The notes beneath the pieces were generated by a model. The model made no database searches. It was not told the DNA's origin and saw only the letters and a list, made by a program, of their open reading frames with translations. The translations under genes and the position numbers were made by a program. Below are positions 1 to 10,159 of a DNA stretch of 64,000 nt, piece by piece. Each line of letters begins with the position of its first letter. Position 1 is the stretch's first letter. This DNA comes from Pseudomonas anatoliensis. GTDB taxonomy: Bacteria > Pseudomonadota > Gammaproteobacteria > Pseudomonadales > Pseudomonadaceae. Where the stretch lies: the NCBI RefSeq assembly GCF_017976235.1, contig NZ_JACVHC010000002.1:558001-622000 (forward strand), in the 5' to 3' direction.

Positions 1-2748
1 ACTGATCTTCGCTTGCGCGGCCAGTCGGTTGATCGCCCGTTCCAGCTCATCCAGCGCTATCGACGCTTTCGGGTCTTCCTGTTTGAGCAGGGTTTCACTG
101 CGCTGGCAGGCTGCGCGCAATTGCGGTACGCCGCAGTAACGCGTGGCGCCATGCAGGCGATGCACGCGTTCAATCAGTGCATTCTGATCGTGGCTGTCGC
201 GCGCGGTGCGGATGGCTTCGCGGTCGGCTTCCAGTGAGGCCAGCAGCATCGCCAGCATGTCCGCCGCCAGATCTTCTTTACCGGCAGCCAGACGCAAACC
301 TTCCTCGTGATCAAGCACCGGCAATTCGTGATTGCCCACAGCACTTTCGCTGACTCGCTCCGGCGCCTGATTGCGCAGTGCCAGACCGGTCCATTTCAGC
401 ACCACTTGCGCCAGTTGCCGCTCGCTGATCGGTTTGGTCAGGTAGTCATCCATGCCGCTTTGAAGCAACGCACGTTTTTCGTTGGCCATGGCGTGGGCGG
501 TGAGGGCGACGATCGGCAGCGGTGTGCAATGCCGTTCGCTTTCCCACTGGCGAATGGTTTCGGTGCTCTGGCGACCGTCCATGCCCGGCATCTGCACGTC
601 CATCAGCACCAGGTCGAACGATTCGGTCTGCACCGCTTTGACCGCGGCATAACCGCTTTCCACGGCCAAGACCTTGGCGCCCATGTCTTCGAGCAGTGTC
701 TGCACCAGCAACAGGTTGGCCGGGTTGTCGTCGACACAGAGCACTTTCGGCGCGCGACTCGACAGCGGTTCGCCGGGTTCGTTACGCGGTTGGCGCGGAT
801 TGGCCAGATCCGACAGGGCGCGGCGCAGTTTGCGCGTGCAGGCCGGTTTGGCTTGCAGCTGGCTGTGCGGGTTGGGCACTGACAAATGGAACAGCGTCTG
901 CTCGGTGGTCGGGCACAGCACCAGCACTTTGCAGCCCAGGTGTTCGAGGTCCCAGATATGCTGGTTCAGGCGCTCGGGCAGCATGTCGTTACTGGTGATG
1001 CCGATCACCGCCAGATCAATCGCCTGATCGGTCTGGTGGGCGCCGGTAACGCCATTGGTCAGGCTTTCCAGCGTATTGAACGGGGTGACAACAAGCCCGC
1101 AGTCTTCCAGTTGATGCTGCAAGGCCTGACGCGCCAGTTCATGGTTTTCCAGCACGGCGACCCGGCGGCCGAGCAGCGGCGCCGAGGGCAAATCTTCGGC
1201 GTCGTCGCGGGCCTTGGGCAGGCTCAGGCTGATCCAGAATTCCGAACCTTCGCCCGGCGTGCTGTCGACGCCGATTTCGCCGCCCATCTGTTCGATCAGG
1301 CGCTTGGAAATCACCAGGCCCAGACCGGTGCCACCGGGCTGGCGCGACAGCGAATTGTCGGCCTGGCTGAAGGCCTGGAACAACGCACGCACGTCCTGAT
1401 TCGACAGGCCAATGCCGGTGTCCTGAATGCTGATGCGCAACTGCACGCTGTCTTCGTGTTCTTCTTCAAGCATTGCGCGGGCAACGATGGTGCCCTCGCG
1501 GGTGAACTTGATGGCGTTGCTGACCAGGTTGGTGAGGATCTGCTTCAGGCGCAGCGGGTCACCGACCAGCGACAGCGGCGTGTCGCGGTACACCAGACTG
1601 ACCAGTTCCAGCTGCTTGGCGTGAGCGGCGGGGGCGAGAATCGTCAGGGTGTCTTGCAACAAGTCGCGCAGGTTGAACGGAATGTGGTCGAGCACCAGTT
1701 TGCCGGCCTCGATTTTCGAGAAGTCGAGAATCTCGTTGATGATTCCGAGCAGGCTGTCGGCAGACTTTTCGATGGTGCCTAAATAGTCGAGCTGGCGCGG
1801 GGTCAGTTCACTTTTCTGCAACAGGTGGGTGAAGCCGAGAATACCATTGAGCGGCGTGCGGATTTCGTGGCTCATGTTGGCGAGGAATTCGGATTTGATC
1901 CGGCTCGCCTCCAGCGCCTCTTTACGGGCCAGATCGAGTTCGATGTTCTGGATCTCGATGGTCTCAAGGTTCTGGCGTACGTCTTCGGTGGCTTGATCGA
2001 CGCTGTGCTGCAATTCTTCCTGGGCGTTTTGCAGGGTGCCGGCCATGCGATTGATGCCCGACGCCAGTTCATCCAGTTCCTGACTGCCGAGCGGTGGCAG
2101 GCGGGTTTCCAGGTGACCGTCCTTGAGTTGCGCGACGGCCTGTTTGATCTGGCTCAGCGGCCGATTGATGGTGCGGCCCATGCGTAACGCGAGCAGCGCC
2201 GCACCGGCAAGGCCAGCGGCGATCAACAACAGGCTGGCAAACAGGCTGCGATAACCGCGCAGCAACATGCCGTTGTGCGAGAGCTCGAGTTCAACCCAGC
2301 CGAGCAGGCGGTCGGATTCTGCCGGAATCAGTTCTCCGGCAAGGTTGCGGTGCTTGCCGAAGACCGGCATCAGGTAACGGGTTGCGTCATTGCCGCTGCG
2401 TCGTTGCAAATGCGCGCTGTTGCCGCTCGGCGCCTGATTGAGCATGGTCGGGCCGGCGTGGGCCAGTGGCGAGCGATCCGGCGCGAGAAAGGTCACCGCG
2501 CGCACGTCCGGTTGCTCAAGGGACTGAGTGGCAATGCGTTCGAGCAGTTCGCCATTGCCGTGGCCCATCGCCGGCGCCACCAGTGGTGCCAGTTGCTCGG
2601 CGATCATTTCGCCACGCTGGAGCAATTGGGTTTGCAGGTCGGACTGCTGCGTCCAGGTGAAATAACCACCCAGCACCAGCGCCATCAGGCTGGTCGGCAA
2701 CAAGGTCAGCAACAACACGCGACCTTTGATTCCCAGTTTCTTGAGCAC
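1..2748 (-). CDS. gacS: Hybrid sensor histidine kinase GacS (3' end cut by window)
   Basis: Inner-membrane tripartite kinase that phosphorylates GacA and so controls the Rsm small-RNA pathway governing secondary metabolism and biocontrol traits. I chose a GTG start at 2748 because an AGGAGAT site lies just upstream and the protein then begins [10 protein letters not shown], as in known GacS. There are two membrane segments with a periplasmic loop, HAMP, a HisKA H-box (NMSHEIRTP, His 294), HATPase (GTGLGL), a receiver domain (LMDVQMPG, Asp 717) and a C-terminal HPt domain (RLHGATRY, His 863). These three numbers equal the residues known in GacS, so start and frame are secure. The 916 codons in the window leave only about one residue plus the stop outside. 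It is divergent from the response regulator at 2968. Confidence 0.97.
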   Translation of the reverse strand, partial: MLKKLGIKGRVLLLTLLPTSLMALVLGGYFTWTQQSDLQTQLLQRGEMIAEQLAPLVAPAMGHGNGELLERIATQSLEQPDVRAVTFLAPDRSPLAHAGPTMLNQAPSGNSAHLQRRSGNDATRYLMPVFGKHRNLAGELIPAESDRLLGWVELELSHNGMLLRGYRSLFASLLLIAAGLAGAALLALRMGRTINRPLSQIKQAVAQLKDGHLETRLPPLGSQELDELASGINRMAGTLQNAQEELQHSVDQATEDVRQNLETIEIQNIELDLARKEALEASRIKSEFLANMSHEIRTPLNGILGFTHLLQKSELTPRQLDYLGTIEKSADSLLGIINEILDFSKIEAGKLVLDHIPFNLRDLLQDTLTILAPAAHAKQLELVSLVYRDTPLSLVGDPLRLKQILTNLVSNAIKFTREGTIVARAMLEEEHEDSVQLRISIQDTGIGLSNQDVRALFQAFSQADNSLSRQPGGTGLGLVISKRLIEQMGGEIGVDSTPGEGSEFWISLSLPKARDDAEDLPSAPLLGRRVAVLENHELARQALQHQLEDCGLVVTPFNTLESLTNGVTGAHQTDQAIDLAVIGITSNDMLPERLNQHIWDLEHLGCKVLVLCPTTEQTLFHLSVPNPHSQLQAKPACTRKLRRALSDLANPRQPRNEPGEPLSSRAPKVLCVDDNPANLLLVQTLLEDMGAKVLAVESGYAAVKAVQTESFDLVLMDVQMPGMDGRQSTETIRQWESERHCTPLPIVALTAHAMANEKRALLQSGMDDYLTKPISERQLAQVVLKWTGLALRNQAPERVSESAVGNHELPVLDHEEGLRLAAGKEDLAADMLAMLLASLEADREAIRTARDSHDQNALIERVHRLHGATRYCGVPQLRAACQRSETLLKQEDPKASIALDELERAINRLAAQAKIS

Positions 2749-2967
2749 GCCTATCTCCTGCATCCCGCTGATCTGTTGACTCATGCGTGCATCCGGCACG
2801 CGACATGGGCGCAGTGTAGCGATTTGCTCGCGGGCAATCTCCGGAAAAATACGGGCGTTGTCGTTCGGCGTGGCAAGGCGCGTTCGTCCGACAGTGCAAC
2901 CTTGGGTTGCCCGGTGTCCGACAATCTTGAATAATCGCGCCTAACTGAGAATTACTTGCAGATACTC

Positions 2968-3690
2968 ATGACTCCTGTTTCCGTTGGCCAGCCACGCATT
3001 CTTTCCATCGAGGACGATCCGGTCCTCGGTGCCTATGTTCATGAACATCTGGGTCGCAGCGGCTTTCAGGTGACCTGGTGCCAGAACGGGCAGGAAGGCC
3101 TGAACATCGCCCAACGCCAGCCGTTCGACGTGGTGTTGATGGACATTCTGCTGCCGGGGCTGGACGGTCTGAACGTGCTCACCCAACTGCGCCAGAGCCA
3201 TTCGACGCCGGTGTTGTTGATGTCGGCGCTTGGTGCCGAAGCCGATCGTATCAGCGGCTTTCGGCTCGGCGCCGACGATTACCTGCCCAAGCCGTTCAGC
3301 ATGGCCGAACTGCATGTACGCATCGAAGCGATCCTGCGCCGGGTTGCCCTTGATCGGCGTCCTCCAGGGCTCTCGGTGCCAGTGGCGACAGGCACGCTGC
3401 GTTTCGACGATGAACAGTGCGACGTGTTCTTCCGCGAGCAACCTGCCGGCCTGACCCGAAGCGAATTCCGTCTGCTGGAAACCCTCAACCGCAATGACGA
3501 GGAGGTACTGAGCAAGGCCTTCCTTTATCAGCACGTTCTGCAACGCGGCTACGCCGCTCACGATCGCAGCCTCGACATGCACATCAGCCAGATCCGCCGC
3601 AAACTCAAAGCCATCGGCTACACCGAACGCGAAGTGCGCACCGTGTGGGGCAAGGGCTACGTGCTTAGTGGTGCTGATGAAAGTGTCTGA
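2968..3690 (+). CDS. OmpR-family response regulator, PirR position
   Basis: DNA-binding response regulator of about 240 residues. It has an N-terminal receiver (acidic IEDD near residue 15, phosphoacceptor Asp 59 in VLMDILLPG, conserved Lys in YLPKPF) and a C-terminal winged helix (RSLDMHISQIRRKL, VWGKGYVL). ATG at 2968 is preferred; an in-frame TTG at 2956 would add four residues. It overlaps the start of the sensor kinase gene, so the two form one operon. In P. aeruginosa, as I recall it, the pair between gacS and cysM is PirR/PirS, which controls a ferric-siderophore receptor. Here the position matches, but no pirA receptor gene follows, so the regulon cannot be inferred. Confidence 0.88.
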   Translation: MTPVSVGQPRILSIEDDPVLGAYVHEHLGRSGFQVTWCQNGQEGLNIAQRQPFDVVLMDILLPGLDGLNVLTQLRQSHSTPVLLMSALGAEADRISGFRLGADDYLPKPFSMAELHVRIEAILRRVALDRRPPGLSVPVATGTLRFDDEQCDVFFREQPAGLTRSEFRLLETLNRNDEEVLSKAFLYQHVLQRGYAAHDRSLDMHISQIRRKLKAIGYTEREVRTVWGKGYVLSGADESV

Positions 3691-5119
3691 GTTGCCGGGG
3701 CGTCATTCGCTGTTCTGGAAACTGGCCTGTTTGCTGGTCGCGTTCTGTCTGCTGATGATCTGGCTGAGCTGGTCGTGGGGCCGTTATATGGAGGAGCGTA
3801 ACCAGTTCCTCTCCGACGAGGCTCGCGGCACTTTGGCGCGTTATGCCGGTGAGGCCGAACGGGCATGGCAACAAGGTCGGCGTGACGGCATCGATAGTTG
3901 GCTGCAGAGCATGGAATTGCGCGAGGCTGGCTGGGTCGGCGTAATTGACAGCAATTTGCAGTCGCTGGGCACTGAGCCACTGCATGATGAGGAAATCCAG
4001 CGCCTGACGTTTCTGCGCGGGCTCGATTGGCCGATTCATAAAAAGGGCAGGCCCGGGCTGCGCATATCGTTTCCCAAGGATCCTTCCGCCGGCAGTCTGG
4101 TGATCGAGTTGCCCGAGCGTTTTCTGCCGGGCAAATATCGACTGTTTTGGCGGGTGATCACCAACGGGGTGATTCCGGGGCTGTTCACCTTGCTGCTGTG
4201 CGTCGGGCTGTATCGCCTGCTGGTGGTGCCGCTGAACAATCTGCGCGAACAGGCCAATGCCTGGCGTGCCGATCAATTGAATGTGCGGTTGTCCAGCGGC
4301 ATCACCCAGCGCCCGGACGAACTCGGTGAACTGGCCCGGGCGTTCGACTCGATGTCCGAACGCCTGCAAACCACCGTCGCCCTGCAACAGCAATTGTTGC
4401 GCGATCTTTCTCACGAATTGCGCACACCGCTGAGCCGCCTGCGCGTGGCCAGCGAAAGCGAACAGGGCCTGGTGCAATTGCGCGAACGCATCGGCCGTGA
4501 AGTCGACGGCATGCAACGACTGGTCGACGACACCCTGCAACTGGCGTGGCTCGACACCGAGCGCTCACCATTGCCCGACGAAGCGATCCAGATTCAGGCG
4601 CTGTGGGAGATGCTTACCGACAACGCCTGTTACGAAAGTGGCTGGCCGAGCCTGCAATTGCAGTGCTCGGTGCACGCTTCTTGCTGGGTGCGCGGCAATC
4701 TCAATACATTGGCCCAGGCGCTGGAAAACATCCTGCGCAACGCCATTCGTCATTCGCCCGAGGGCGGGATTGTGCGGCTGGATGGGCGGCGGGACGGGGA
4801 TTACTGGCACCTGTGGCTGGAAGATCAGGGCGGCGGGGTGGCTGAAGCGGATTTGCAGCGGATTTTTGATCCATTCACCCGACTCGACGGCTCGCGACCG
4901 GGGGACGGTGGTTTTGGCTTGGGGCTGAGCATCGCGCGCAATGCCGTGCAGCGCCAAGGCGGAAGTATTTGGGCGGAGAACAGCGGGGCGGGGTTGCGGC
5001 TGAATCTGCGGTTGGTGGCGGATGATGGTGTTGTCAGCCAAGACGCCATCGCTGGCAAGCCAGCTCCCACAGGTGCCAGCGTTGCTCACCCAACCTTCAC
5101 CCACCCGCAAGCCCTGTAG
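3677..5119 (+). CDS. Sensor histidine kinase, PirS position, C-terminus running into a REP element
   Basis: Membrane histidine kinase paired with the upstream regulator; the genes overlap by 14 bases. Transmembrane segments lie near residues 12-32 and 155-180 and flank a periplasmic sensor region. HAMP follows, then an H-box (RDLSHELRTPLSRLR), N-box (ENILRNAIRHS) and G-boxes (DQGGGV, GFGLGLS). ATG at 3677 is chosen over GTGs at 3668 and 3671. The catalytic domain ends around 5025. The remaining about 30 residues include DAIAGKPAPTG, which is the translation of an inverted REP sequence, so the tail is probably an accreted extension rather than a functional part. Confidence 0.9.
   Translation: MKVSELPGRHSLFWKLACLLVAFCLLMIWLSWSWGRYMEERNQFLSDEARGTLARYAGEAERAWQQGRRDGIDSWLQSMELREAGWVGVIDSNLQSLGTEPLHDEEIQRLTFLRGLDWPIHKKGRPGLRISFPKDPSAGSLVIELPERFLPGKYRLFWRVITNGVIPGLFTLLLCVGLYRLLVVPLNNLREQANAWRADQLNVRLSSGITQRPDELGELARAFDSMSERLQTTVALQQQLLRDLSHELRTPLSRLRVASESEQGLVQLRERIGREVDGMQRLVDDTLQLAWLDTERSPLPDEAIQIQALWEMLTDNACYESGWPSLQLQCSVHASCWVRGNLNTLAQALENILRNAIRHSPEGGIVRLDGRRDGDYWHLWLEDQGGGVAEADLQRIFDPFTRLDGSRPGDGGFGLGLSIARNAVQRQGGSIWAENSGAGLRLNLRLVADDGVVSQDAIAGKPAPTGASVAHPTFTHPQAL
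5048..5073 (-). repeat. REP element, GCTGGCTTGCCAGC type, inside a coding region
   Basis: On the minus strand this reads CTGTGGGAGCTGGCTTGCC followed by AGCGAT, the same element seen at 5231 and 30911. It lies in the last codons of the sensor kinase gene and supplies part of its C-terminus. Confidence 0.85.
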
Positions 5120-5210
5120 GAGCATTCGAGTGAAACGAGGCTGCGATCTTTTGATCTTGTTTTTTTAAACGCCAGATCAAAAGATCGCAGCGTGCCGCAG
5201 CTCCTACACG
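5115..5210. repeat. REPIN-like inverted REP pair (TGTAGGAG...GCTGCGATCTTTTGATC family)
   Basis: Two facing copies of the same REP (TGTAGGAGC... and ...GCTCCTACA) surround a self-complementary core (GCGATCTTTTGATC / GATCAAAAGATCGC). One arm carries the variant ATTCGAGTGAAACGAGG instead of the usual TGCCGAAGG. It sits directly after the kinase stop codon and may act as a transcription terminator or mRNA-stabilising hairpin. Confidence 0.85.
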
Positions 5211-5230
5211 TATATAAGCAACACCAAAAT

Positions 5231-5260
5231 CCTGTGGGAGCTGGCTTGCCAGCGATGAGG
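5231..5260 (+). repeat. Single REP element, GCTGGCTTGCCAGC type
   Basis: Reads CCTGTGGGAGCTGGCTTGCC then AGCGATGAGG, with the palindromic centre GCTGGCTTGCCAGC. It belongs to a different REP family from the pair immediately upstream. Together these elements fill most of the 297-base gap before cysM. Confidence 0.85.
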
Positions 5261-5416
5261 CCTTTTGCACCACTACTGGATCTGAAATGTCTCACCACTG
5301 GCGAGACAATTGCTGCTTATTCCCATAAACCATAAGCACCGCACTTTGCGTGATATGGCCTTCGCGGGTTTGCCGGTATGATAGGCGCCCCCGCACGTCT
5401 GGATTGCGAATACGCC

Positions 5417-6319
5417 ATGACCCTGCAGTACCCAACCATCGCCGATTGCGTCGGCAACACTCCGCTGGTGCGTTTGCAGCGCCTGCCCGGTGCTACCAGC
5501 AACACCCTATTGCTCAAGCTCGAAGGGAATAACCCGGCGGGTTCGGTCAAGGACCGTCCGGCGCTGTCGATGATCACCCGTGCCGAGTTGCGCGGGCAGA
5601 TTCACGCCGGCGATACGCTGATCGAAGCGACCTCGGGTAATACCGGGATTGCGTTGGCGATGGCCGCCGCGATCAAGGGTTACAAGATGATCCTGATCAT
5701 GCCCGACAACTCCAGCGCCGAGCGCAAAGCGGCGATGACCGCTTATGGTGCCGAGCTGATTCTGGTCAGTCAGGAAGAGGGCATGGAAGGCGCTCGCGAT
5801 CTCGCCCAACGCATGGAGGCCGAAGGCCGTGGCAAGGTGCTGGATCAGTTCGCCAATGGCGACAATCCTGAAGCGCACTACACCACCACCGGTCCGGAGA
5901 TCTGGCGTCAGACCGAGGGCACCATCACTCACTTCGTCAGTTCGATGGGTACCACCGGCACCATCATGGGCGTCTCGCGCTACTTGAAAGAGCAGAGCGA
6001 CACCGTGCAGATCGTTGGTCTGCAACCGATGGAAGGCTCGGCCATTCCCGGCATTCGTCGCTGGCCAGAGGAATACCTGCCGAAGATCTATCAGGCCGAT
6101 CGCGTTGATCGGATTGTCGACATGGCGCAAAGCGAGGCCGAGGACGTGACCCGTCGTCTGGCCCGCGAAGAAGGCATCTTCTGCGGCGTGTCCTCGGGCG
6201 GTGCGGTAGCAGCGATGCTGCGTCTGTCTCAAGAGGTTGAAAACGCGGTGATCGTCGCGATCATCTGCGACCGTGGCGACCGATACTTGTCGACCGGCAT
6301 TTTCGACGCGCCCAACTGA
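5417..6319 (+). CDS. cysM: Cysteine synthase B (O-acetylserine sulfhydrylase)
   Basis: PLP enzyme of 300 residues that makes L-cysteine from O-acetylserine with sulfide or thiosulfate. The PLP lysine is Lys 45 in [11 protein letters not shown], and the substrate loop [10 protein letters not shown] and the glycine-rich phosphate loop ([11 protein letters not shown]) are visible. The CysM-type (rather than CysK-type) signature [11 protein letters not shown] is also present. ATG at 5417 gives the standard N-terminus [18 protein letters not shown]. The stop overlaps the ATG of rlmD (TGATG), so the two are translationally coupled. Confidence 0.96.
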   Translation: MTLQYPTIADCVGNTPLVRLQRLPGATSNTLLLKLEGNNPAGSVKDRPALSMITRAELRGQIHAGDTLIEATSGNTGIALAMAAAIKGYKMILIMPDNSSAERKAAMTAYGAELILVSQEEGMEGARDLAQRMEAEGRGKVLDQFANGDNPEAHYTTTGPEIWRQTEGTITHFVSSMGTTGTIMGVSRYLKEQSDTVQIVGLQPMEGSAIPGIRRWPEEYLPKIYQADRVDRIVDMAQSEAEDVTRRLAREEGIFCGVSSGGAVAAMLRLSQEVENAVIVAIICDRGDRYLSTGIFDAPN

Positions 6320-7719
6320 TGGCCAAGCAAGAGAGAGGCCTGCGCTTCCAGCCCACCGGCGGCAGCAAGGCCCCGCAGATCCCGACTGGCAAGAAACAGC
6401 GCTTGAACATCGAGCGCCTGGCCAATGACGGGCGCGGTATCGCGTTTTTCGAAGGCCGGACCTGGTTCGTCCTCGGCGCCCTGGCCGGTGAAGAGGTCGA
6501 AGCGCGCGTGCTCGGCGCCCACGGCAAAGTGGTCGAGGCGCGCACCGAACGCGTGTTCAAGGCCAGCGAACTGCGCCGCCCGGCACCGTGTCAGCACGCC
6601 GGTCGTTGCGGTGGTTGCAGCGTTCAGCACTTGCCCCACAGCGAACAGCTTGCCCTGAAACAGCGCATGCTCGCCGAGCAATTAACGAAGGTTGCCGGTG
6701 TCGAACCGCAAGAGTGGGCAGCGCCGTTGACCGGCCCCGAGTTCGGCTATCGCCGTCGCGCCCGTGTTGCTGTGCGCTGGGACATGAAAGCGAAGAAACT
6801 CGAAGTGGGTTTCCGCGCCGCCGGCAGTCAGGACATCGTCGGGATTAATGAATGCCCGGTGCTGGTACAGCCCTTGCAGCCGATCATGACCCGTTTGCCG
6901 GAGATGCTCCGTCGTTTGAGCAAGCCGCAAGCGTTGGGCCATGTCGAATTGTTCGCAGGTTCGTCGCTGGCAGTGTTGCTGCGACACATGGCGCCGTTGT
7001 CCGAAGCAGATCTGACGATCCTCAAGGACTTCTGCCAGTTTCATGAAGCGCAGTTGTGGTTGCACGGCGAAGACGGGCCGCAACCGGTCGATGCCACGCA
7101 GTCGCTCAGTTATCGCCTGGAGCAGTGGGATCTGGATCTGGCTTACCGGCCGGGGGATTTCATTCAGGTCAACGCGGGCGTCAACGAAGCGATGGTTGCG
7201 CAGGCACTGGACTGGCTGAAGCCGACCAGCGAAGAGCGCGTGCTGGACCTGTTCTGCGGGCTCGGCAACTTTGCTTTGCCACTGGCCAGAACGGTGCGTG
7301 AAGTGGTGGCGGTGGAGGGTGTGCAGACCATGGTCGAGCGTGCCGCCGCGAACGCAGCCAGTAACAATTTGCATAACACAAAGTTTTTTCAAGCCGATTT
7401 ATCCCAGCCTTTGAGCCATGCTCAGTGGATCGGAAATGGCTTTTCTGCGGTACTCTTGGACCCACCGCGTGACGGTGCTTTCGAGGTGGTGCGCAAGCTG
7501 GCGACCCTGGGTGCCAAGCGGTTGGTGTATGTGTCGTGCAACCCTGCAACGCTGGCGCGCGACACGGTCGAATTGATCAAGCAGGGCTACCGGTTAAAAC
7601 GTGCCGGGATTCTCGATATGTTTCCTCAGACGGCACATGTCGAGGCCATGGCGTTATTTGAAGCGAGCCAGGATGGCTCGTCTGATCCGTCTGGTCCGTC
7701 CGTACAGCGCTCGCTCTAG
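6319..7719 (+). CDS. rlmD: 23S rRNA (uracil-1939-C5)-methyltransferase RlmD
   Basis: SAM-dependent RNA methyltransferase of 466 residues that makes m5U1939 in 23S rRNA. It has an N-terminal TRAM-like domain, then the [4Fe-4S] cysteines Cys 91, Cys 97, Cys 100 and Cys 179. The SAM site is [16 protein letters not shown], the catalytic motif is LLDPPRDGA, and the nucleophile Cys 407 lies in [12 protein letters not shown]. The start codon overlaps the cysM stop and relA follows 77 bases downstream, the order known in other Pseudomonas. Confidence 0.96.
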   Translation: MAKQERGLRFQPTGGSKAPQIPTGKKQRLNIERLANDGRGIAFFEGRTWFVLGALAGEEVEARVLGAHGKVVEARTERVFKASELRRPAPCQHAGRCGGCSVQHLPHSEQLALKQRMLAEQLTKVAGVEPQEWAAPLTGPEFGYRRRARVAVRWDMKAKKLEVGFRAAGSQDIVGINECPVLVQPLQPIMTRLPEMLRRLSKPQALGHVELFAGSSLAVLLRHMAPLSEADLTILKDFCQFHEAQLWLHGEDGPQPVDATQSLSYRLEQWDLDLAYRPGDFIQVNAGVNEAMVAQALDWLKPTSEERVLDLFCGLGNFALPLARTVREVVAVEGVQTMVERAAANAASNNLHNTKFFQADLSQPLSHAQWIGNGFSAVLLDPPRDGAFEVVRKLATLGAKRLVYVSCNPATLARDTVELIKQGYRLKRAGILDMFPQTAHVEAMALFEASQDGSSDPSGPSVQRSL

Positions 7720-7796
7720 CCCCACGAGTGCAAACGGGCAACGAAGGTCAGCGATTTTGACGCATTGAATCTGCGTCGTAGGGAAGGTAAAGCAAG

Positions 7797-10040
7797 ATGG
7801 TACAGGTGAGAGCACACCAGCCGATCAACACTGACGGCAGTATCAATCTCGAGGCTTGGCTCGATCACGCGGTCAGTGTCGATCTGGCACTGGATCGCGA
7901 AGCCTTGAAAGAAGCCTGCGAGTTTGCTCGCGAGGCCGAACAACAGTCCAATGCTGCGAAAAACCTGTGGGCCGAGGGCTCCGGGAGTTTCAGAACCGGC
8001 CTTGAGATCGCCGAGATTCTCGCCGATCTCAAGCTCGATCAGGATTCGCTGGTCGCGGCGGTCCTGTACCGTGGCGTGCGCGAAGGCCAGATCGAATTTG
8101 CGGCGGTCGGCCAGCGCTTTGGTCCTGTGGTGGCCAAACTGATCGACGGCGTGCAGCGCATGGCCGCGATCAGTGCCAGTCTCAGTCCGCGCCAGTCGAT
8201 GGTCATGGGCACGCAAGGGCAGGTGGAAAACCTGCGCAAAATGCTCGTTGCCATGGTCGACGACGTGCGGGTTGCCCTGATCAAACTGGCGGAACGCACC
8301 TGCGCCATTCGTGCAGTGAAAACCGCCGACGACGAGAAGCGTAACCGCGTCGCCCGGGAAGTCTTCGACATCTATGCGCCGCTCGCGCACCGGCTCGGCA
8401 TCGGTCATATCAAATGGGAACTGGAGGACTTGTCCTTCCGTTATCTGGAGCCTGATCAATACAAGCAGATCGCCAAGTTGCTCCATGAGCGACGGCTTGA
8501 TCGCGAGCGTTTCATCGCCGACGTGATGACCCAGCTCAAGGATGAATTGCAGGCCACCGGCGTCGACGCCGACATCAGCGGTCGGGCCAAACACATCTAT
8601 TCGATCTGGCGCAAAATGCAGCGCAAGGGTCTGGAGTTCAGTCAGATCTACGACGTGCGTGCAGTGCGCGTGCTGGTGCCGGAAATGCGCGATTGCTATA
8701 CCGCGCTGGGTATCGTCCACACGCTGTGGCGGCACATCCCGAAAGAATTCGACGACTACATCGCCAACCCGAAAGAGAACGGCTACCGCTCGTTGCACAC
8801 GGCCGTGATCGGCCCGGAAGGTAAAGTGCTGGAAGTGCAGATTCGTACGCATTCGATGCACGAAGAAGCCGAGCTCGGCGTCTGCGCGCACTGGCGCTAC
8901 AAGGGCACTGACGTCAAGTCCGGTTCCAATCACTACGAAGAGAAAATTTCCTGGCTGCGTCAGGTGCTCGAGTGGCATGAAGAGCTGGGTGATATTGGTG
9001 GTCTTGCCGAACAGCTGCGCGTCGATATCGAGCCGGATCGGGTCTACATCTTCACGCCCGACGGTCACGCCATCGACTTGCCGAAAGGCGCAACACCGCT
9101 GGACTTCGCCTACCGCGTCCACACCGAAATCGGTCACAACTGCCGTGGCGCGAAGATCAACGGGCGCATTGTGCCGCTCAACTACAGCCTGCAGACCGGT
9201 GAGCAGGTCGAGATCATCACCAGCAAACACGGCACACCAAGCCGCGACTGGCTGAACTCCAACCTCGGTTACGTCACCACGTCGCGGGCGCGGGCGAAGA
9301 TCGTTCACTGGTTCAAGTTGCAGGCCCGAGACCAGAACGTCGCCGCCGGTAAAACCCTGATCGAACGCGAGCTCACACGCCTCGGCCTGCCAGCGGTAGA
9401 TTTCGACAAGTTGGCCGAGAAGGCCAACATGAAAACCGCCGAAGACATGTTCGCCGCCCTCGGTGCCGGCGACCTGCGTCTGGCGCAACTGGTCAACCTG
9501 GCGCAGCAACTGGTCGAGCCGGAACGCGGTAACGAACAGCTGGAACTGATCCCGCGCAAAGCGACCGGCTACAAGCCGGGCAAGCGCGGCGACATTCAGA
9601 TTCAGGGTGTCGGCAACCTGATGACGCAAATGGCCGGCTGCTGCCAGCCGTTGCCTGGCGATGCGATTGTCGGTTACATCACCCAGGGCCGTGGCGTGAG
9701 CATTCACCGCCAGGACTGCGCCTCGGTGCTGCAACTGGGCGGGCGCGAGCCAGAGCGGATCATTCAGGTCAGTTGGGGACCAGTGCCGGTGCTCACCTAT
9801 CCGGTGGACATCGTCATCCGCGCCTACGACCGTTCGGGGCTGCTGCGTGACGTCTCGCAGGTGCTGCTCAACGAGCGGATCAACGTGCTGGCGGTCAACA
9901 CCCGCTCGAACAAGGAAGACAACACCGCGCTGATGTCCCTGACCATCGAGATCCCGGGGCTGGATGCACTGGGTCGGTTGCTTGGGCGGATTTCGCAGTT
10001 GCCGAACATCATCGAGACGCGGCGTAATCGCACCCCGTGA
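7797..10040 (+). CDS. relA: GTP pyrophosphokinase RelA
   Basis: Ribosome-associated (p)ppGpp synthetase of 747 residues, the main stringent-response enzyme on amino-acid starvation. Domains in order: a degenerate hydrolase domain in which the catalytic HD pair is replaced (VLYRGVREG near residue 90), so it should only synthesise; the synthetase domain (KENGYRSLHTAV, EVQIRTHSMHEEAE); TGS (VYIFTPDGHAIDLPKGATPLDFAY); a zinc-finger-like CCQPLPGD segment; and a C-terminal ACT/RRM domain. GGAAGG lies nine bases before the ATG. A long antisense open frame over this gene is a codon-bias shadow. Confidence 0.97.
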   Translation: MVQVRAHQPINTDGSINLEAWLDHAVSVDLALDREALKEACEFAREAEQQSNAAKNLWAEGSGSFRTGLEIAEILADLKLDQDSLVAAVLYRGVREGQIEFAAVGQRFGPVVAKLIDGVQRMAAISASLSPRQSMVMGTQGQVENLRKMLVAMVDDVRVALIKLAERTCAIRAVKTADDEKRNRVAREVFDIYAPLAHRLGIGHIKWELEDLSFRYLEPDQYKQIAKLLHERRLDRERFIADVMTQLKDELQATGVDADISGRAKHIYSIWRKMQRKGLEFSQIYDVRAVRVLVPEMRDCYTALGIVHTLWRHIPKEFDDYIANPKENGYRSLHTAVIGPEGKVLEVQIRTHSMHEEAELGVCAHWRYKGTDVKSGSNHYEEKISWLRQVLEWHEELGDIGGLAEQLRVDIEPDRVYIFTPDGHAIDLPKGATPLDFAYRVHTEIGHNCRGAKINGRIVPLNYSLQTGEQVEIITSKHGTPSRDWLNSNLGYVTTSRARAKIVHWFKLQARDQNVAAGKTLIERELTRLGLPAVDFDKLAEKANMKTAEDMFAALGAGDLRLAQLVNLAQQLVEPERGNEQLELIPRKATGYKPGKRGDIQIQGVGNLMTQMAGCCQPLPGDAIVGYITQGRGVSIHRQDCASVLQLGGREPERIIQVSWGPVPVLTYPVDIVIRAYDRSGLLRDVSQVLLNERINVLAVNTRSNKEDNTALMSLTIEIPGLDALGRLLGRISQLPNIIETRRNRTP

Positions 10041-10047
10041 CGCAATC

Positions 10048-10137
10048 CCCTGTAGGAGCTGCCGCAGGCTGCGATCTTTTGACTTTGATTTTGAAAACAA
10101 GATCAAAAGATCGCAGCCTGCGGCAGCTCCTACAGGG
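10048..10137. repeat. REPIN-like inverted REP pair between relA and mazG
   Basis: Near-perfect palindrome: TGTAGGAGCTGCCGCAGGCT plus GCGATCTTTTGA, a short centre, then the complement ending in GCAGCTCCTACAGG. The inner stem carries the variant CCGCAGG rather than the more common CCGAAGG. It fills the relA-mazG gap. Confidence 0.9.
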
Positions 10138-10159
10138 ATCGGTTCTAAGAGAGAATTTG

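Noticed and set aside
307..2934. Several long rightward open frames opposite gacS
   Set aside because: They mirror a gene whose catalytic residues H294, D717 and H863 are at known positions; composition is that of shadow frames.
7716..10106. A 796-residue open frame on the minus strand opposite relA
   Set aside because: It is antisense to a gene with all RelA motifs. High GC at third positions leaves few stops in the opposite frame, and the translation has the usual His/Gln/Arg-rich look with no domain.
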